DNA of 64,000 nucleotides, taken from NCBI RefSeq assembly GCF_033568475.1, contig NC_133123.1, positions 133,830,930 through 133,894,929 on the forward strand, given 5' to 3'. The DNA comes from Henckelia pumila. Taxonomy: Eukaryota; Streptophyta; Magnoliopsida; Lamiales; Gesneriaceae. Below the pieces are notes generated by a model. It saw nothing but the letters and a program-made list of their open reading frames with translations. It searched no databases and was not told the origin of the DNA. Positions 48,023 through 58,945 of the stretch are shown here, one piece after another (the first letter of the stretch is position 1; each line of letters opens with the position of its first letter). A program made the translations under genes and the position numbers.

Positions 48023-50676
48023 TGAAACGACCCTAACTCTATAATTAATAAATAAATATGCGGAATTTTTTTTTATTACTTACTAAATAAAATATGTACA
48101 TATATGCCCATACATATATGCACAGAATAAAAAGATTTAAAAATAAATAAATAAATAACTGAAATAAAAAAAATGCATTCTTTAATAAAATAAATATCTG
48201 AGTCAAATATTGAATTAAAATACTGCATAAATAAAATGATTCAAGTTTGCATGCACTGAAAATATTTAAATAAAATATTTCAGACCACAACCACTGAAAA
48301 TAATTAAAATGTATAACATGCTGAAGTATTCAAAACATGCAATGTGACTCAGACATCTATCACGGTCACGGGGTCACTGCATGTCCGCTCATATGTCCTC
48401 GCCGCCGGTAGGAGCTATATTCTCCTCTACGTACTCACCTGCACCATACCAGTGTAGTGAGCCTAGAGGCCCAACATGCTAACATAACAAGGGTTTAAAA
48501 TAATTTAAATCAATTTAATACTAATACATAACATATACATGAATGAGCATGCTTCAAAATATCATACCATAACATAACTTAAATTACTCAAATATCATAA
48601 TACATAACTATTGTTGAGCAAAGTAATTTTCTAACATCGCATGGTTGTATCCGTAGTGTAACCTTAAATCATACATTAAATACTGATCAGCGTGGAAACC
48701 AACGTACGTGGCGGTGACGAATCACCTCTTAAATTGGCAGTAAACTGCCCTTCAATAGATCACATATGGGGACGAATCCCCCTCAAATCTCAAATTGTCA
48801 CACTACTTCAACTTTCAACATAAAATATTTTCTTATTGCTCAACCTTAAGCATTTAATCGTACATAAAATTATTTCATGAATGCATGTACTTAATTAAAA
48901 TGTGTGTCCTTCATATATATTTAATTTAATTTCATACCAACATATAAATATTAAAATAACTTCAATGCATAAAAATAATTAAATATATATTCAGGACACA
49001 TGCAATTTCTCATGGATGGTACCGGACTGCTGGCCCTAACACTCAAGCCCAATTACTTAAATCTGACCCATTAACACTGAGACTGGCCCATTAACACACT
49101 TAAGCTCAATAAAATTATTCTAAGCCCAATTAAATAATTAAAGCCCATTAAAACATTCTAGGCCCAATAACAACTTAATCTGGCCCAATGGCCCCAAAAG
49201 CCCAAAGAATGGCCCAATAATTTCCGTGGCTCAAAAGCCCATAAAATTAATGGACTATCTTAATAATAATTTTAAAAGCCCAAATAAAATTATTTGGGAG
49301 CCCAAATAATTTTATTTCTAATTAATTGGCCCAAAAACCAATTAATTCATAAAATACTTTAAAATTTAAAAGACTCGAGCCCGGCCCACCAAACTCGGAC
49401 CCGGACCAAATTAACCCGACCCACTACCCTACTGACCCGACCCAAGCCCCACAACCCGACCCGAAACCCTGCTGAACCCTAAACCCGACGCCCCCCCCTT
49501 CAGTTCTCCTTGGCCGCGGACAGCAGCCCTTCTAGGGCTGCTGCCGCCCCTGGCCGGAGTCCCGCCGCCCAGACGTAGCCCACGTCTGGGCGGACCTAAC
49601 CTGCACCAGCCCTCAGCCCCATGCAGCCCAAATCGCCGAGGCCGACAGCCCTTCCCTGAAACCCTAGCCTGCGCTTCCCATGGAGGCCGAACGAAACAAC
49701 CCAAAATCTGGGCTCTTTTGGCTTGAACCATCCGAGCCAATCGAGCCTAGTCTCACCTTAGACATCCTAGGGACCCTGACCAGCAGTCATACAAGCCATG
49801 GCTAGGAGAAAAAGTGAATATGATCAACAAAACACAAGAACCAAGAGCATACACCATAACCGATTGGATTTCTGAAAAATTTCAATAAAAAGAATGATAC
49901 CTACACACACACACAAACACTAACTGACATGGCACAAAAAATAGAGAAAGAATCATGCCTTTCACCGAAATTGAAGAGAAAAACGTGCGTGGGACGATTC
50001 CGGAACGACGAACGACCAACTTGAAGCTTGAACAACCGAGGCTATGGGGTTTTTCTGTGGGAAGCCGATGAAGATGATGAATAGTGGGGAAGGAGGCGGC
50101 TGAATTTTGTGAGTGATCGGGTGGGTTTGGGTAGATTAGGTTTTGGGTTTTTATTTTAATTAAAAATAGGTTTTAGGAAATTAAAATATTATTAAGGGTT
50201 GGTAAATATATAAAATATAAAATTTTAAAACTCCAAATAAAAGTTAAAATCTGATAACTTAAATTAAAAATATAAAAATCCCGAAATTACAATTTAAGGG
50301 AATTTTAAAAATAATTAAAAGTCATTAAAATGGCTAAATTTGGATAAAAATGGACTCCTAAAATTATATAAAATTAAATACTAAAAATATTGAGGAAATA
50401 AAACTCAAAATAATATTTTTGGGCTCTAAAAAAACTCATAAAATAATTTGGATAGAAAGTTGTCATCTCGTCCGTCCACGGTCCCGTCAACGCGATAAAA
50501 TAATTAAAATACTAAAAATCATAAAAATCACTAATTATGGGTTAAATGCTTAAAATTAAATTAAGTCATGCACAAATAATTCACATAATTATTTAACCCA
50601 TAAATCAACAATTTAAATAATTAAATTCCCTAATTATGCATGCAGATTTACGTATTTAAAAATACCGGGTGTTACA
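48023..50676 (-). mobile_element. Solo LTR (2,654 bp) inserted in the tandem array
   Basis: On minus it begins TGTAACACCCGG and ends GGGTCGTTTCA. It is flanked by CCTGG (48018-48022 and 50677-50681) taken from the repeat unit. There is no internal region, primer site or coding domain, so it is a lone LTR left by recombination between two LTRs, probably of a chromovirus-type Gypsy. ORFs inside (for example near 49,429-49,740) show no domain. Confidence 0.82.
49030..49400 (-). promoter_or_regulatory. Cluster of 13 TGGGCY (site II-like) motifs in the solo LTR
   Basis: I count 13 RGCCCA words on plus (TGGGCY on minus) in about 370 bp. TGGGCY is the known site II element bound by TCP factors in plant growth-related promoters. 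Whether it acts here is untested. Confidence 0.6.
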
Positions 50677-50681
50677 CCTGG

Positions 50682-50843
50682 TACCTCCCGGGCTTATATA
50701 ATGCCAAGGGCTTATATATGCCTTGGGCTTAAGATGGGTGCCGGGGCCTGAAACCTCCCGGGCTTATATAATGCCAAGGGCTTATATATGCCTTGGGCTT
50801 AAGATGGGTACCGGGGCCTGGTACCTCCCGGGCTTATATAATG
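50682..50843. repeat. 70-bp tandem array in element D, right part
   Basis: The array continues after the solo LTR with the rest of the interrupted unit and two full units (starts 50700 and 50770). Confidence 0.9.
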
Positions 50844-51019
50844 GAAATCCTTCTTTCATGATAAAACTCCTTCATTAATAAAACATTGAATACAAAACAT
50901 TACACAAAATACTTCTTCAAATGTAAAGCATTCCATGGTCGCTTGAGGGGGCGTCCCTGGCCGTCTTGTAGGTACCAAGTATTAGCACCGACTTTTCTGA
51001 TAAGCTTATATGGTCCCTC

Positions 51020-51579
51020 CTATCGGGCATCTAGCTTCCCTACTTCCCCTGCTGGATTAACTCTTTTCAACACAAATTCTTCTTCCTGGAATTCCCGAGG
51101 CCTGACCTTCTGATTATAGGATCTCATCACCCGAGCTCTGTAGGCCTCCATTCTACGAGCCGCCTTCTCCCTTCGCTCTTCAATGAGATCCAATTCTTGT
51201 GCCCGGGCTCCTTCGTCTGTGTCCTCATATGCTTTAATCCGAGCTGAAGGCTGTCCGATCTCTACTGGCAAAATAGCCTCCGAACCATATACCAGGCTAA
51301 AAGGTGATTCTTGTGTTGCAGTATGTGGAGTGGTGCGATAGGCCCATAACACACTCGGGATCTCTTCAACCCAATCTTTCCCCATTCCATGTAATCGCGC
51401 CTGTAAAGATCGAACAATAGTACGATTGGTTACCTCTGTTTGGCCGTTACTTTGAGGATAGGTGACCGAGGTGAAAACCTACTTAATGCCCATTTTGGCA
51501 CACCAGTCTGCCAATTTTTGCCCCTGAAATTGCCTGCCATTATCCGAGACCAGCTTTCTCGGTAGCCCAAATCGACATA
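51020..51579 (-). CDS. Element D integrase, C-terminal part (fossil)
   Basis: Motifs include VLWAYRTTPHTATQESPFSL and VYGSEAILPVEI, then a basic tail with RSYNQKVRPREF and VNPAGEVGKLDAR. This is the end of a Gypsy integrase. Part of a fossil element. Confidence 0.85.
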
Positions 51580-53703
51580 CTATGCTTTTCCATAAAAATT
51601 CATCACCTCGGCCTCTGTTATTTTCGCCAAAGGCTCTGCCTCCACCCACTTGGAAAAATAATCAACAGCTACCAACAAGAACTTCTTCTGTGCCCGGGCT
51701 AGTGGAAAAGGTCCCACTATGTCCAGACCCCATTGATCAAAGGGGCAGGATGCCCATATCGGATTCAAGTTGCTTGCCGGGCTATGCTGTATATTACCGA
51801 ACCTCTGGCATCCTTCACAAGACCGGGCAATCTTGGATGCGTCTGCCTGCAAAGTGGGCCACCAGTATCCTGACAGCAACACCCTTCGGACCAGACTCAT
51901 AGACCCTCCATGGTTTCCACAACATCCCTCGTGCACTTCCCGCAAGACATATTCGGTTTCCCCTTCCCCCAAACATTTGAGCAAAAGGCCCTGGTAGGAA
52001 CGCCTATACAGGCTTCCTCCCAAGATAGCAAACCTGGCTGCCTGTCTTCGTATGATCCGGGCTCGTCCTTTGTCCTCCGGGAGATTCTCCTGAGTTAGGT
52101 ACTTGACAATCGGGGTCTTCCATGTGTTTTCTTGGAGGACCGGCTCCCGGGCTTCTATGGTAGCCACCGTTTCCCTTTGCATAAGGGATTCTCTACTATC
52201 ACCTTCCCCAGTGGCCGCTCTTTTAGCCAAGGCATCTGCTTCCATATTTTCTTCCCGGGGTATCTGCTCTATACTCCAAGTGTTGAAACTGGCCCCGAGC
52301 TCTTCAATCATCTTACAATATTTTATCAATTTCTCCTCTCGGATACAGAAGGTTTTGTTTACTTGCTGAACAACCAACTGAGAGTCAGAATAAATTATGA
52401 TATGACTTACCCCAACTTTCCGAGCTCGTTGCATCCCAGCTATCACAGCCTCGTATTTAGCTTCGTTGTTGGAGGCCTGGAAGTCTAGCTTCACAGCTAT
52501 CTCAATCTTCTCTTGGGCGGGTGAGATCAGGATGATCCCCACACCACTGCCTCCAATACCACTTGCTCCATCTACAAAAACCCTCCATACTTCCTCTTGG
52601 CCAAAAGTGGCCACCTCTGTCAAAAAATCAGATAAAGCCTGGGCTTTGATGGCCTTACGTGGCTGGTACTCAATATCATACTCTCCCAATTCCACCGACC
52701 ATTTCACGAGCCTCCCCGAGGCATCTGGGTGAGTCATAATGCGCCCCAGGAGGCTATTAGTAAGAACAGTTACCGGGTGAGACAAGAAATAAGGTCTCAA
52801 TTTCCGGGCCGTTATTACTAGAGCCAAGACCATCTTCTCAATCTCCGTATATCTAACTTCCGCCCCCTTCAAAGCATGGCTGACGTAGTACACAGGCCTC
52901 TGATCTCCATTTTCCTCTTTTATCAATACAGTGCTGACCGCCTTTTCTGTAGTGGACAGATATATCCACAATCGTTCCCCTGATTCCGGCTTAACCAAGA
53001 TAGGCAAGCTAGCCAGATGCTCCTTCAACTCCTGAAAGGCCTGCTCGCATTGCTCAGTCCAGCCAAACCTCTGGGCTTTACGCAACACTTGGAAAAAATG
53101 ATAGCTGCGATGAGCTGATCGAGCTATAAACCGAGCCAGGGCTGTAATCCGGCCGGTTAATCGATGTACCTCCTTAATAGATGTTGGTGAAGGCATTTCC
53201 CGCAACAGCTTCACTTTTTCAGGGTTGACTTCTATCCCACCTTCAGTTACCATGAACCCTAGAAACTTGCCACTTTTCACCCCAAACATACACTTGGCCG
53301 GGTTCAATTTGATCCCATACCGCCGAACTGTCGCAAAGGTTTCCTCCAAGTCGGGTAAGAAACTATCCCGGGTCCTGGACTTCACCAATATATCATCCAC
53401 ATATACCTCCACATTTCGACCTACCTGTTCCCGGAACACTCTGTCCATCATCCGCTGATACGTAGCTCCTGCATTTTTCAAACCAAATGGCATCACTACG
53501 TAGCAGAAAGTACCTCCCGAGGTGACAAAGCTGACTTTGTCTTGATCTTCCAGGGCTAAAGGAATTTGATGATAGCCCTGGTATGCATCCATGAAGCTCA
53601 GCAACTCACACCCGGATGTGGAGTCCACCAACTGGTCAATTCGGGGTAAAGGATAGCAATCCTTGGAACAGGCTTTATTTAAATCCCGAAAATCCACACA
53701 CAT
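51580..53703 (-). CDS. Element D reverse transcriptase, two RNase H domains and integrase N-terminal part
   Basis: An open block of about 700 codons. Reverse transcriptase comes first, with VDFRDLNKACSKDCYPLP, MPFGLKNAGATYQ and catalytic YVDDILVKS. A weakened Gypsy RNase H follows (about residues 240-370), with VYYVSHALKGAEVRYTEIEK. An archaeal-type RNase H comes next (about 372-500), with VFVDGASGIGGSGVGII, NNEAKYEAVIAG, IYSDSQLVVQQV and EENMEADALAK. Integrase zinc-finger text (VHEGCCGNHGG ... CEGCQRFGN) and the start of its core (WGLDIVGPF, DYFSKWVEAEPLAK) close the block. This order is diagnostic of the Tat lineage. Confidence 0.93.
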   Translation of the reverse strand: MCVDFRDLNKACSKDCYPLPRIDQLVDSTSGCELLSFMDAYQGYHQIPLALEDQDKVSFVTSGGTFCYVVMPFGLKNAGATYQRMMDRVFREQVGRNVEVYVDDILVKSRTRDSFLPDLEETFATVRRYGIKLNPAKCMFGVKSGKFLGFMVTEGGIEVNPEKVKLLREMPSPTSIKEVHRLTGRITALARFIARSAHRSYHFFQVLRKAQRFGWTEQCEQAFQELKEHLASLPILVKPESGERLWIYLSTTEKAVSTVLIKEENGDQRPVYYVSHALKGAEVRYTEIEKMVLALVITARKLRPYFLSHPVTVLTNSLLGRIMTHPDASGRLVKWSVELGEYDIEYQPRKAIKAQALSDFLTEVATFGQEEVWRVFVDGASGIGGSGVGIILISPAQEKIEIAVKLDFQASNNEAKYEAVIAGMQRARKVGVSHIIIYSDSQLVVQQVNKTFCIREEKLIKYCKMIEELGASFNTWSIEQIPREENMEADALAKRAATGEGDSRESLMQRETVATIEAREPVLQENTWKTPIVKYLTQENLPEDKGRARIIRRQAARFAILGGSLYRRSYQGLLLKCLGEGETEYVLREVHEGCCGNHGGSMSLVRRVLLSGYWWPTLQADASKIARSCEGCQRFGNIQHSPASNLNPIWASCPFDQWGLDIVGPFPLARAQKKFLLVAVDYFSKWVEAEPLAKITEAEVMNFYGKA

Positions 53704-53706
53704 TCT

Positions 53707-54858
53707 CTACTTCCCAGTAGCCTTTGGTACTAGCACTACATTGGACAACCAAGTAGGAAATTGTATTTCCTTGATGTGCCCGGCCCGCAGTAGCTCTTGA
53801 ACCTGCTCCGCTATCACTTTATCCTTCTCGGCCCCAAAATGCCTCTTCTTTTGTAAGACAGGTCGGGAACCCGAGCTGATGTTTAGTTTGTGTTCTGCCA
53901 CCTGAGATGAAACTCTCACCAAATCACCCTGAGCCCAGGCGAACACATCCTTATTCTGAATGAGGCAGCCTCTCAATGCTTCAATCAACCATGCTAAATC
54001 CCGGGCTATTTTAACAGACTTCCCTGTTTGCCCGAGCTCTATCTCTACCTCTTCATACTCGCTTTTAGATTCCTCCACAGAATAGACTTCTCTTCCCCCC
54101 AGGGCTCCTTCCTTTCCATTCTGTCTTGCCCTCTTGTAATCTATCTTCACTGTCTCAGCATAGCATTTTCGAGAGGAAGGCTGATCTCCTTGGACTTCTC
54201 CGACCTTATCTCCCACTGGGAATTTGATCTTTTGATGGTAAGCTGAGGCTCCGGCTTTGAAAGAGTTCATAGCCGGCCTACCCAAGATGACATTATAGGA
54301 AGAAGGTGCTTCCACTAATGTGAATCTTGTCATGACCGTCCTCTTCTCATCTCCTGATCCCAAGGTGATGGGCAGCAACATTTCCCCTTGGGTTTGGACG
54401 GTGTGCCCGGCAAAACCATACAAGGCGGTTTTTACCGGGCTCAACTCATAACCCTGCAAATCCATCTGCTCGAATGCTTCTTGAAAAAGGACATTTACTG
54501 AGCTTCCCGAGTCAACGAACACCCTTCGAACATCATAATTGGTGATCCAAGCTTGTATAAGCAAGGCGTCATTATGTGGTAAGTTTACTCCCTCCAGGTC
54601 TTGGGGTCCAAATGTGATGATTGGCCCCGCACCCTGCCTTCCTTCCTCTACACCTAAACTTTCCCTCCGACTCCAGGCCTTCCTAGCCCGGTTGGAATCT
54701 CCATCCGTAGATCCTCTCGATATCATGTTAATGATACCTTGGCTGGCCCGTCTCCAGATGTTTTGTCTTTTTTTGCATGATCCATTTCTTGTTTCCCTTT
54801 TTCCCGAGAGCTGGTGGCATCCCGGGGAGGAATCGATGTCTGTGACCCCCGAAGCCAA
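53707..54858 (-). CDS. Element D protease region
   Basis: Aspartic-protease core with VFVDSGSSVNVLF (near 54,500-54,540) and YNVILGRPAMNSF. The block ends with the start of the reverse-transcriptase region (HIKEIQFPTWLSNVVLVPK). It matures the polyprotein in this family. Confidence 0.88.
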   Translation of the reverse strand: MASGVTDIDSSPGCHQLSGKRETRNGSCKKRQNIWRRASQGIINMISRGSTDGDSNRARKAWSRRESLGVEEGRQGAGPIITFGPQDLEGVNLPHNDALLIQAWITNYDVRRVFVDSGSSVNVLFQEAFEQMDLQGYELSPVKTALYGFAGHTVQTQGEMLLPITLGSGDEKRTVMTRFTLVEAPSSYNVILGRPAMNSFKAGASAYHQKIKFPVGDKVGEVQGDQPSSRKCYAETVKIDYKRARQNGKEGALGGREVYSVEESKSEYEEVEIELGQTGKSVKIARDLAWLIEALRGCLIQNKDVFAWAQGDLVRVSSQVAEHKLNISSGSRPVLQKKRHFGAEKDKVIAEQVQELLRAGHIKEIQFPTWLSNVVLVPKATGK

Positions 54859-55781
54859 GGCACGCTTCGGGGCTTTTTTGGGACCAGCCTACCATCTCTA
54901 ACATAAGGCAGTTGGTGTCTTTGCTGCAGAGTTTGACACTTACTGGTGTCATGAGTGCACTCTTGATGAAGTGCACAGTACTTCCAGAGCTTCTCTTTAG
55001 AAACAGGGGCCTGCGTGTCCACCCTTTCTTCACACATATGAACAGCCTTATCTCGGGTCCCTCGGTGCAGAGCATACCGGGACAATCGCCCCATGTGATC
55101 ATGGTTCTCTCTACTTCTTCCTTGTTCCCGGCCTCCCTCCCGCCGGGCCACCTCCTTTTTCTGCCTCTGAGCTTCCTCCATGTTAATGTATTTTTCAGCC
55201 CGAGCCAGCAAATCTTCGAAGGCCCGGGGTGCTTTTTTCACTAGTGATTTGAAAAATTCCCCTTCCCGAAGACCTTGAGTGAAAGCCGTGATCTTGGTCT
55301 CCTGGGCACAAGTCGGGACCTCCAAAGCAATTTTGTTAAACCTTTTGATATAGGTTCGTAGAGACTCCTCTCCTGACTGCTTTGCTTCAAAGAGGCTATA
55401 GGCAGTTTTCCTATACCTCTTGCTACTGCCGAAGTGCTGCAAAAACACTTGCTTGAATTTTGCAAAGGATTGAACACTCTGGGGCTCCAACTTCTCAAAC
55501 CATCTTTGGGCAGAATCCACCAAAGTGGTTAGGAAGACTTTGCATTTGATCTTATCTCCATAGCAATGTAACATGGCTACATTTTCAAACCGAGCCAGGT
55601 GCTCCTCTGGGTCTGTGCTCCCATCGTACTCCCGGATTTTTGCCGACTTGTAATTCAGTGGCAAGGGTTCCTCTATCACCTCCTGTGAAAAAGGGCAACC
55701 CGGAATTTTGATAGGGCAGGCCATTTTGGAACCCCCCCTCCTCCAAATTCTGTACCTTCCTCCTGAGTTCATGCAACTCAT
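54859..55781 (-). CDS. Element D gag region
   Basis: Retrotransposon-gag fold text with YDGSTDPEEHLARFENVAML, CKVFLTTLVDSAQRWFEKL, FKQVFLQHFGSS and SGEESLRTYIKRFN, then a basic Arg/Glu-rich tail and a CX2H-like patch (CALHQECTHDTSKC). It forms the particle shell in the family. Open reading extends a little past its join with the protease block. Confidence 0.88.
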
Positions 55782-56054
55782 CTGCCATGGACGGCTGTAT
55801 TGAGTGCATCCAAGAGCTTTCTTCTTCTTCTCCTTCTCGAACCTGGGCAGTAGGGTTTGGATTACCCTAATTCCCTTCTTCCTCTACTGTTATGTCCTTT
55901 GATTGTGGCTGCTTTGCAGCTATCAACGACTTCCGTACCACATCTTGGACATATGATTCGAACTGCTCCACGGGAATGGTAATATTCCGTCCTGGCTGGT
56001 GGTCTCCAGGTGATGTTTGATCATGAGAAGCCATATCTACGTCTATAGAACAAG

Positions 56055-56074
56055 CTTTCCCACAGACGGCGCCA
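56055..56074 (-). other. Primer-binding site of element D
   Basis: On minus, TTGGCGCCGTCTGTGGGAAA follows the 5' LTR directly, a word common at this position in plant Tat-type Gypsy elements. Confidence 0.75.
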
Positions 56075-56075
56075 A

Positions 56076-56644
56076 TGATGATGGTTTGGTAAAACCAGGG
56101 CCCGGGCTATCAGGGTAGTGAAGTGGGTCTGACATGGTGACCGGGCTAATGGAGGTAATATATGAGCTGTCCTTCCTTAATCAAGATGATCTGCACACCA
56201 AGGAAGGGAATAAAAAGCACGTTAGTGGGGCGCCGGAGGGGTTTCCGGCGGGGCCACTCCGATGCTTAAGTTAGACTTAGAAATAGAGTGGGCTTTTTAG
56301 AGAAATGAGTATAGTGCTTTGGAAGTTTAGATGAACATACCTCTACAAATATCTGTGACCAGGTATTTATAGGCCTTGGAGTGAGAGTGTCACTCCGCAA
56401 TTCCAGGGTAGTGGCCACGATCTGGATCGTGGGTGCGGTAGTTGTCCACGTTTGCCTGTCACGTACGATGAACCCGAAAAGCTCGGGTTTATGATAATCG
56501 TGGGGATCATGCCCCTAAAACACGGGCCTTATCTAAGTCCTAGAGACCTGGTTTCCCGGGCTCCTGAGGCTCCTGGCCTGCCTTAATACGGCCCTGCCAC
56601 TTCGGGGCATTCGTGGCCCTGCCCCCTGGCTTACCGGGGCATCA
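56076..56644 (-). repeat. 5' LTR of element D
   Basis: TGATG ... CATCA ends, with a minus-strand TATA box at 56364-56371. Followed by ATAGA (56645-56649). Confidence 0.92.
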
Positions 56645-56723
56645 ATAGATATGATCTGATCGACCTGTTTTTTTTATAAATATAGATTTATCTTTTATGG
56701 GAGACTGGTGATTTGTTTCCTTA

Positions 56724-57108
56724 GGTACCGTTTGGTACGAGTACAATGAGTACTTGTACAACTTATCCTATCCAATCTCGCGTTCTTCTTGTCATATTAT
56801 TTATTAATATATTAATTATTTATTTTACATCAATCAAATCATTAATCATTTATCTTACATCAATCAAATCATTGAATTTAAATTACTATATTACCCTTAT
56901 AAATAATATTATTCACATTTTATTTATTCTTAAAAGGGCAAAATGATAATTTATATTTTTAATATAAAATTCAATCAATCAAATCAAATAAACTATAATC
57001 TATCAATCAAATCAAATATTATATTCACTATCATTTTTTATTTATTTTATATTACATTATATTACTTATCCAAGTATTATTTATCCTATCCTCGAACCAA
57101 ACGGTGCA
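56724..57108 (+). mobile_element. Tourist-like MITE, family 2, first of an inverted pair
   Basis: 385 bp with ends GGTACCGTTTGGTACGAG and (inward from the right) TGCACCGTTTGGTTCGAG, flanked by TTA (56721-56723 and 57109-57111). AT-rich, non-coding. Confidence 0.8.
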
Positions 57109-57112
57109 TTAA

Positions 57113-57499
57113 GGGTATGTTTGGTACGGATGATGAGATAAATAATATATAGATAAGTAATGTATTGTAATAAAAAATAAATAAGAAATGATGGTGAATA
57201 AAATATTTGATTTGATTGATAGATTATAGTTGATTTGATTTGATTGATTAAATTTTATATAAAAATTATAAATTTCTATTTTATCCTATTAAAAAATAAA
57301 TAAAATATAAATAATATTATTTATAGGGGTAATATAGTAATTTAAATTCAATGATTTGATTAATATATGATAAATAATTAATGATTTGATTGATGTAAAA
57401 TTATAATTAATAAATGGATAAATAATATGATGAGAAGAACGTAGGATTAGAAAGGATAAATTTGTACATGGATTATTAATAAGGCTACCAAACATAGCC
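57113..57499 (-). mobile_element. Tourist-like MITE, family 2, second of an inverted pair
   Basis: 387 bp with ends GGGTATGTTTGGTACGG and (inward) GGCTATGTTTGGTAGCC, flanked by TAA (57110-57112 and 57500-57502). Its interior is the reverse complement of the neighbouring MITE (for example CGTTCTTCT and TTTTACATCAATC read from its right end). Confidence 0.8.
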
Positions 57500-57502
57500 T
57501 AA

Positions 57503-57600
57503 AGGAGAGACTAATAACTTGAAAATGAAGAGATGGCTATCGTTGATTAACTTAAGATAATGAAAGTTCGTTCATAAAACAAATATATCTGCTTCCAAAA

Positions 57601-57632
<32 letters not shown>

Positions 57633-57848
57633 CGAGGTTTTATTTTTTGAGTAATCATCGTTGATATTTATGTGAGCATCGATTAATGTGACATCTTGTA
57701 CATCAAATATGTGAATACTAAGTCATGTCAGGGAAGATTTCACCCTACCTGCATAAGCACTGTCTTAATAATTCATCTAATAGTGAAAATTTATTAATAG
57801 TAACATAGCCGCACACGCGTTGCTTGTGTATGAAATAATACAATATAC
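57503..57848. other. Intergenic DNA with (ATA)n
   Basis: An ATA trinucleotide run lies at 57605-57633. The CACACGCGTTGC word near 57,812 belongs to a Helitron-like 3' end. No gene. Confidence 0.5.
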
Positions 57849-57851
57849 TTA

Positions 57852-58251
57852 GGCTGCGTTTACTTGGCGTGATTATCATGTGATAAGACTATTAATAATA
57901 ATTCATCTCATGTTTACTTAAAAATTTATAAAAATTCCTAAACTCAAGGGCCCGTTAATAATTAGATTTGAGCATTTTAATTCTCAATTTTATTAAGGAT
58001 AAATAATATATGATTTGTATAAATGAAAAAAAAATTAGAAAACTCCTAATATACCCTTATTTCTAATCATTTTTATTATATTTAAAGGGAAAAATTATGA
58101 ATTTTTTTAATCACAATTCTAATCACAATCGTAATCAATCATAGTAAACAAATTATTATTTATCCATAACACTCTATATCATATCTAATTAGTTTAATAA
58201 TCATCTAATAAATTAGATCTATACAATCCTATCAACATAAGTAAACGCAGC
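57852..58251. mobile_element. Tourist-like MITE, family 1
   Basis: 400 bp with ends GGCTGCGTTTACTTGG and AAGTAAACGCAGCC, a near-perfect inverted repeat. It is flanked by TTA (57849-57851 and 58252-58254). Same family as 17-621, but younger looking. Confidence 0.88.
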
Positions 58252-58501
58252 CTTAGTATATATGTTATATATAAATATTATATTATTTTCAATAATTTTT
58301 AAAATTATGTTTTTTCATTTCTAAAATAATATAAAAATAAATTTTAAAGTTACTCATCATTCTATCCTATATATAATGGTTATATGAGAAAAACATGTAA
58401 ATATATAAATAAAATCTACTTTACTTATTTATATAGTGTAAGGGTAACTTTGGAAAAAAAGATAGTGTCCTCCTTATAAGGTGCTCAACCTTTATATATA
58501 A

Positions 58502-58720
58502 CTAGTAAAATGATGCACACGCGTTGCGTGTGTACAATAACAATCAACATGATTTTATAAGATAAATTATACTTTAGATGAGAGAAGTTATAGTGAGGAG
58601 TGAGGAGTGGTAAGTGGGAAGTGGGGAGTGGGGAGAAAGAGAGGTAAAATAGGAAAGAAAAAATGATGTCCTCAAAAAACGATTTCTCTAACATGCTCAA
58701 GTATTATATAATAGTAGAGA
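58502..58720 (-). mobile_element. Mini-Helitron (219 bp)
   Basis: On minus it starts TCTCTACTATTATATAATA after an A. It ends with a hairpin (CACACGC ... GCGTGTG) about 12 bases before CTAG, followed by T. A|TC ... CTRR|T with a 3' hairpin is the Helitron signature. Non-coding and non-autonomous. Confidence 0.7.
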
Positions 58721-58799
58721 TAATATAATATATATATAATATGTGCTGGTTTCAATGAAAAAATAATGGACTTCACATGTATCTATAAATCTTCGCTTT

Positions 58800-58904
58800 T
58801 AAATCTTTTTTGGGCAGTACTTGCACAGGTAGGATCTCATTTATCCGTCCGACGTCAGCTAGTGCTTACGGAGATGACCGCGATGATTACTCAGAAAATC
58901 AAAA

Positions 58905-58945
<41 letters not shown>

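Larger units (their letters stand above)
43786..56644 (-). mobile_element. Retrotransposon D: Ty3/Gypsy, Tat lineage, minus strand
   Basis: Two LTRs of 569 bp with TGATG ... CATCA ends, flanked by ATAGA (43781-43785 and 56645-56649). On the minus strand: LTR (56076-56644), primer site, gag, protease, reverse transcriptase, RNase H, archaeal-type RNase H, integrase, a 70-bp tandem array (split by a solo LTR), a plus-strand accessory gene, and LTR. It is a fossil that is largely whole, with a small number of breaks. LTRs differ at about 21 sites (about 3.7 percent), similar in age to A and B. Confidence 0.93.

Noticed and set aside
49429-49740. Minus ORF of 103 codons in the solo LTR
   Set aside because: A GC-rich patch with no recognisable domain. 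It lies inside an LTR.
47358-50843. Possible CRISPR-like array (regular repeats)
   Set aside because: Units are directly adjacent with no unique spacers, in a plant retrotransposon.
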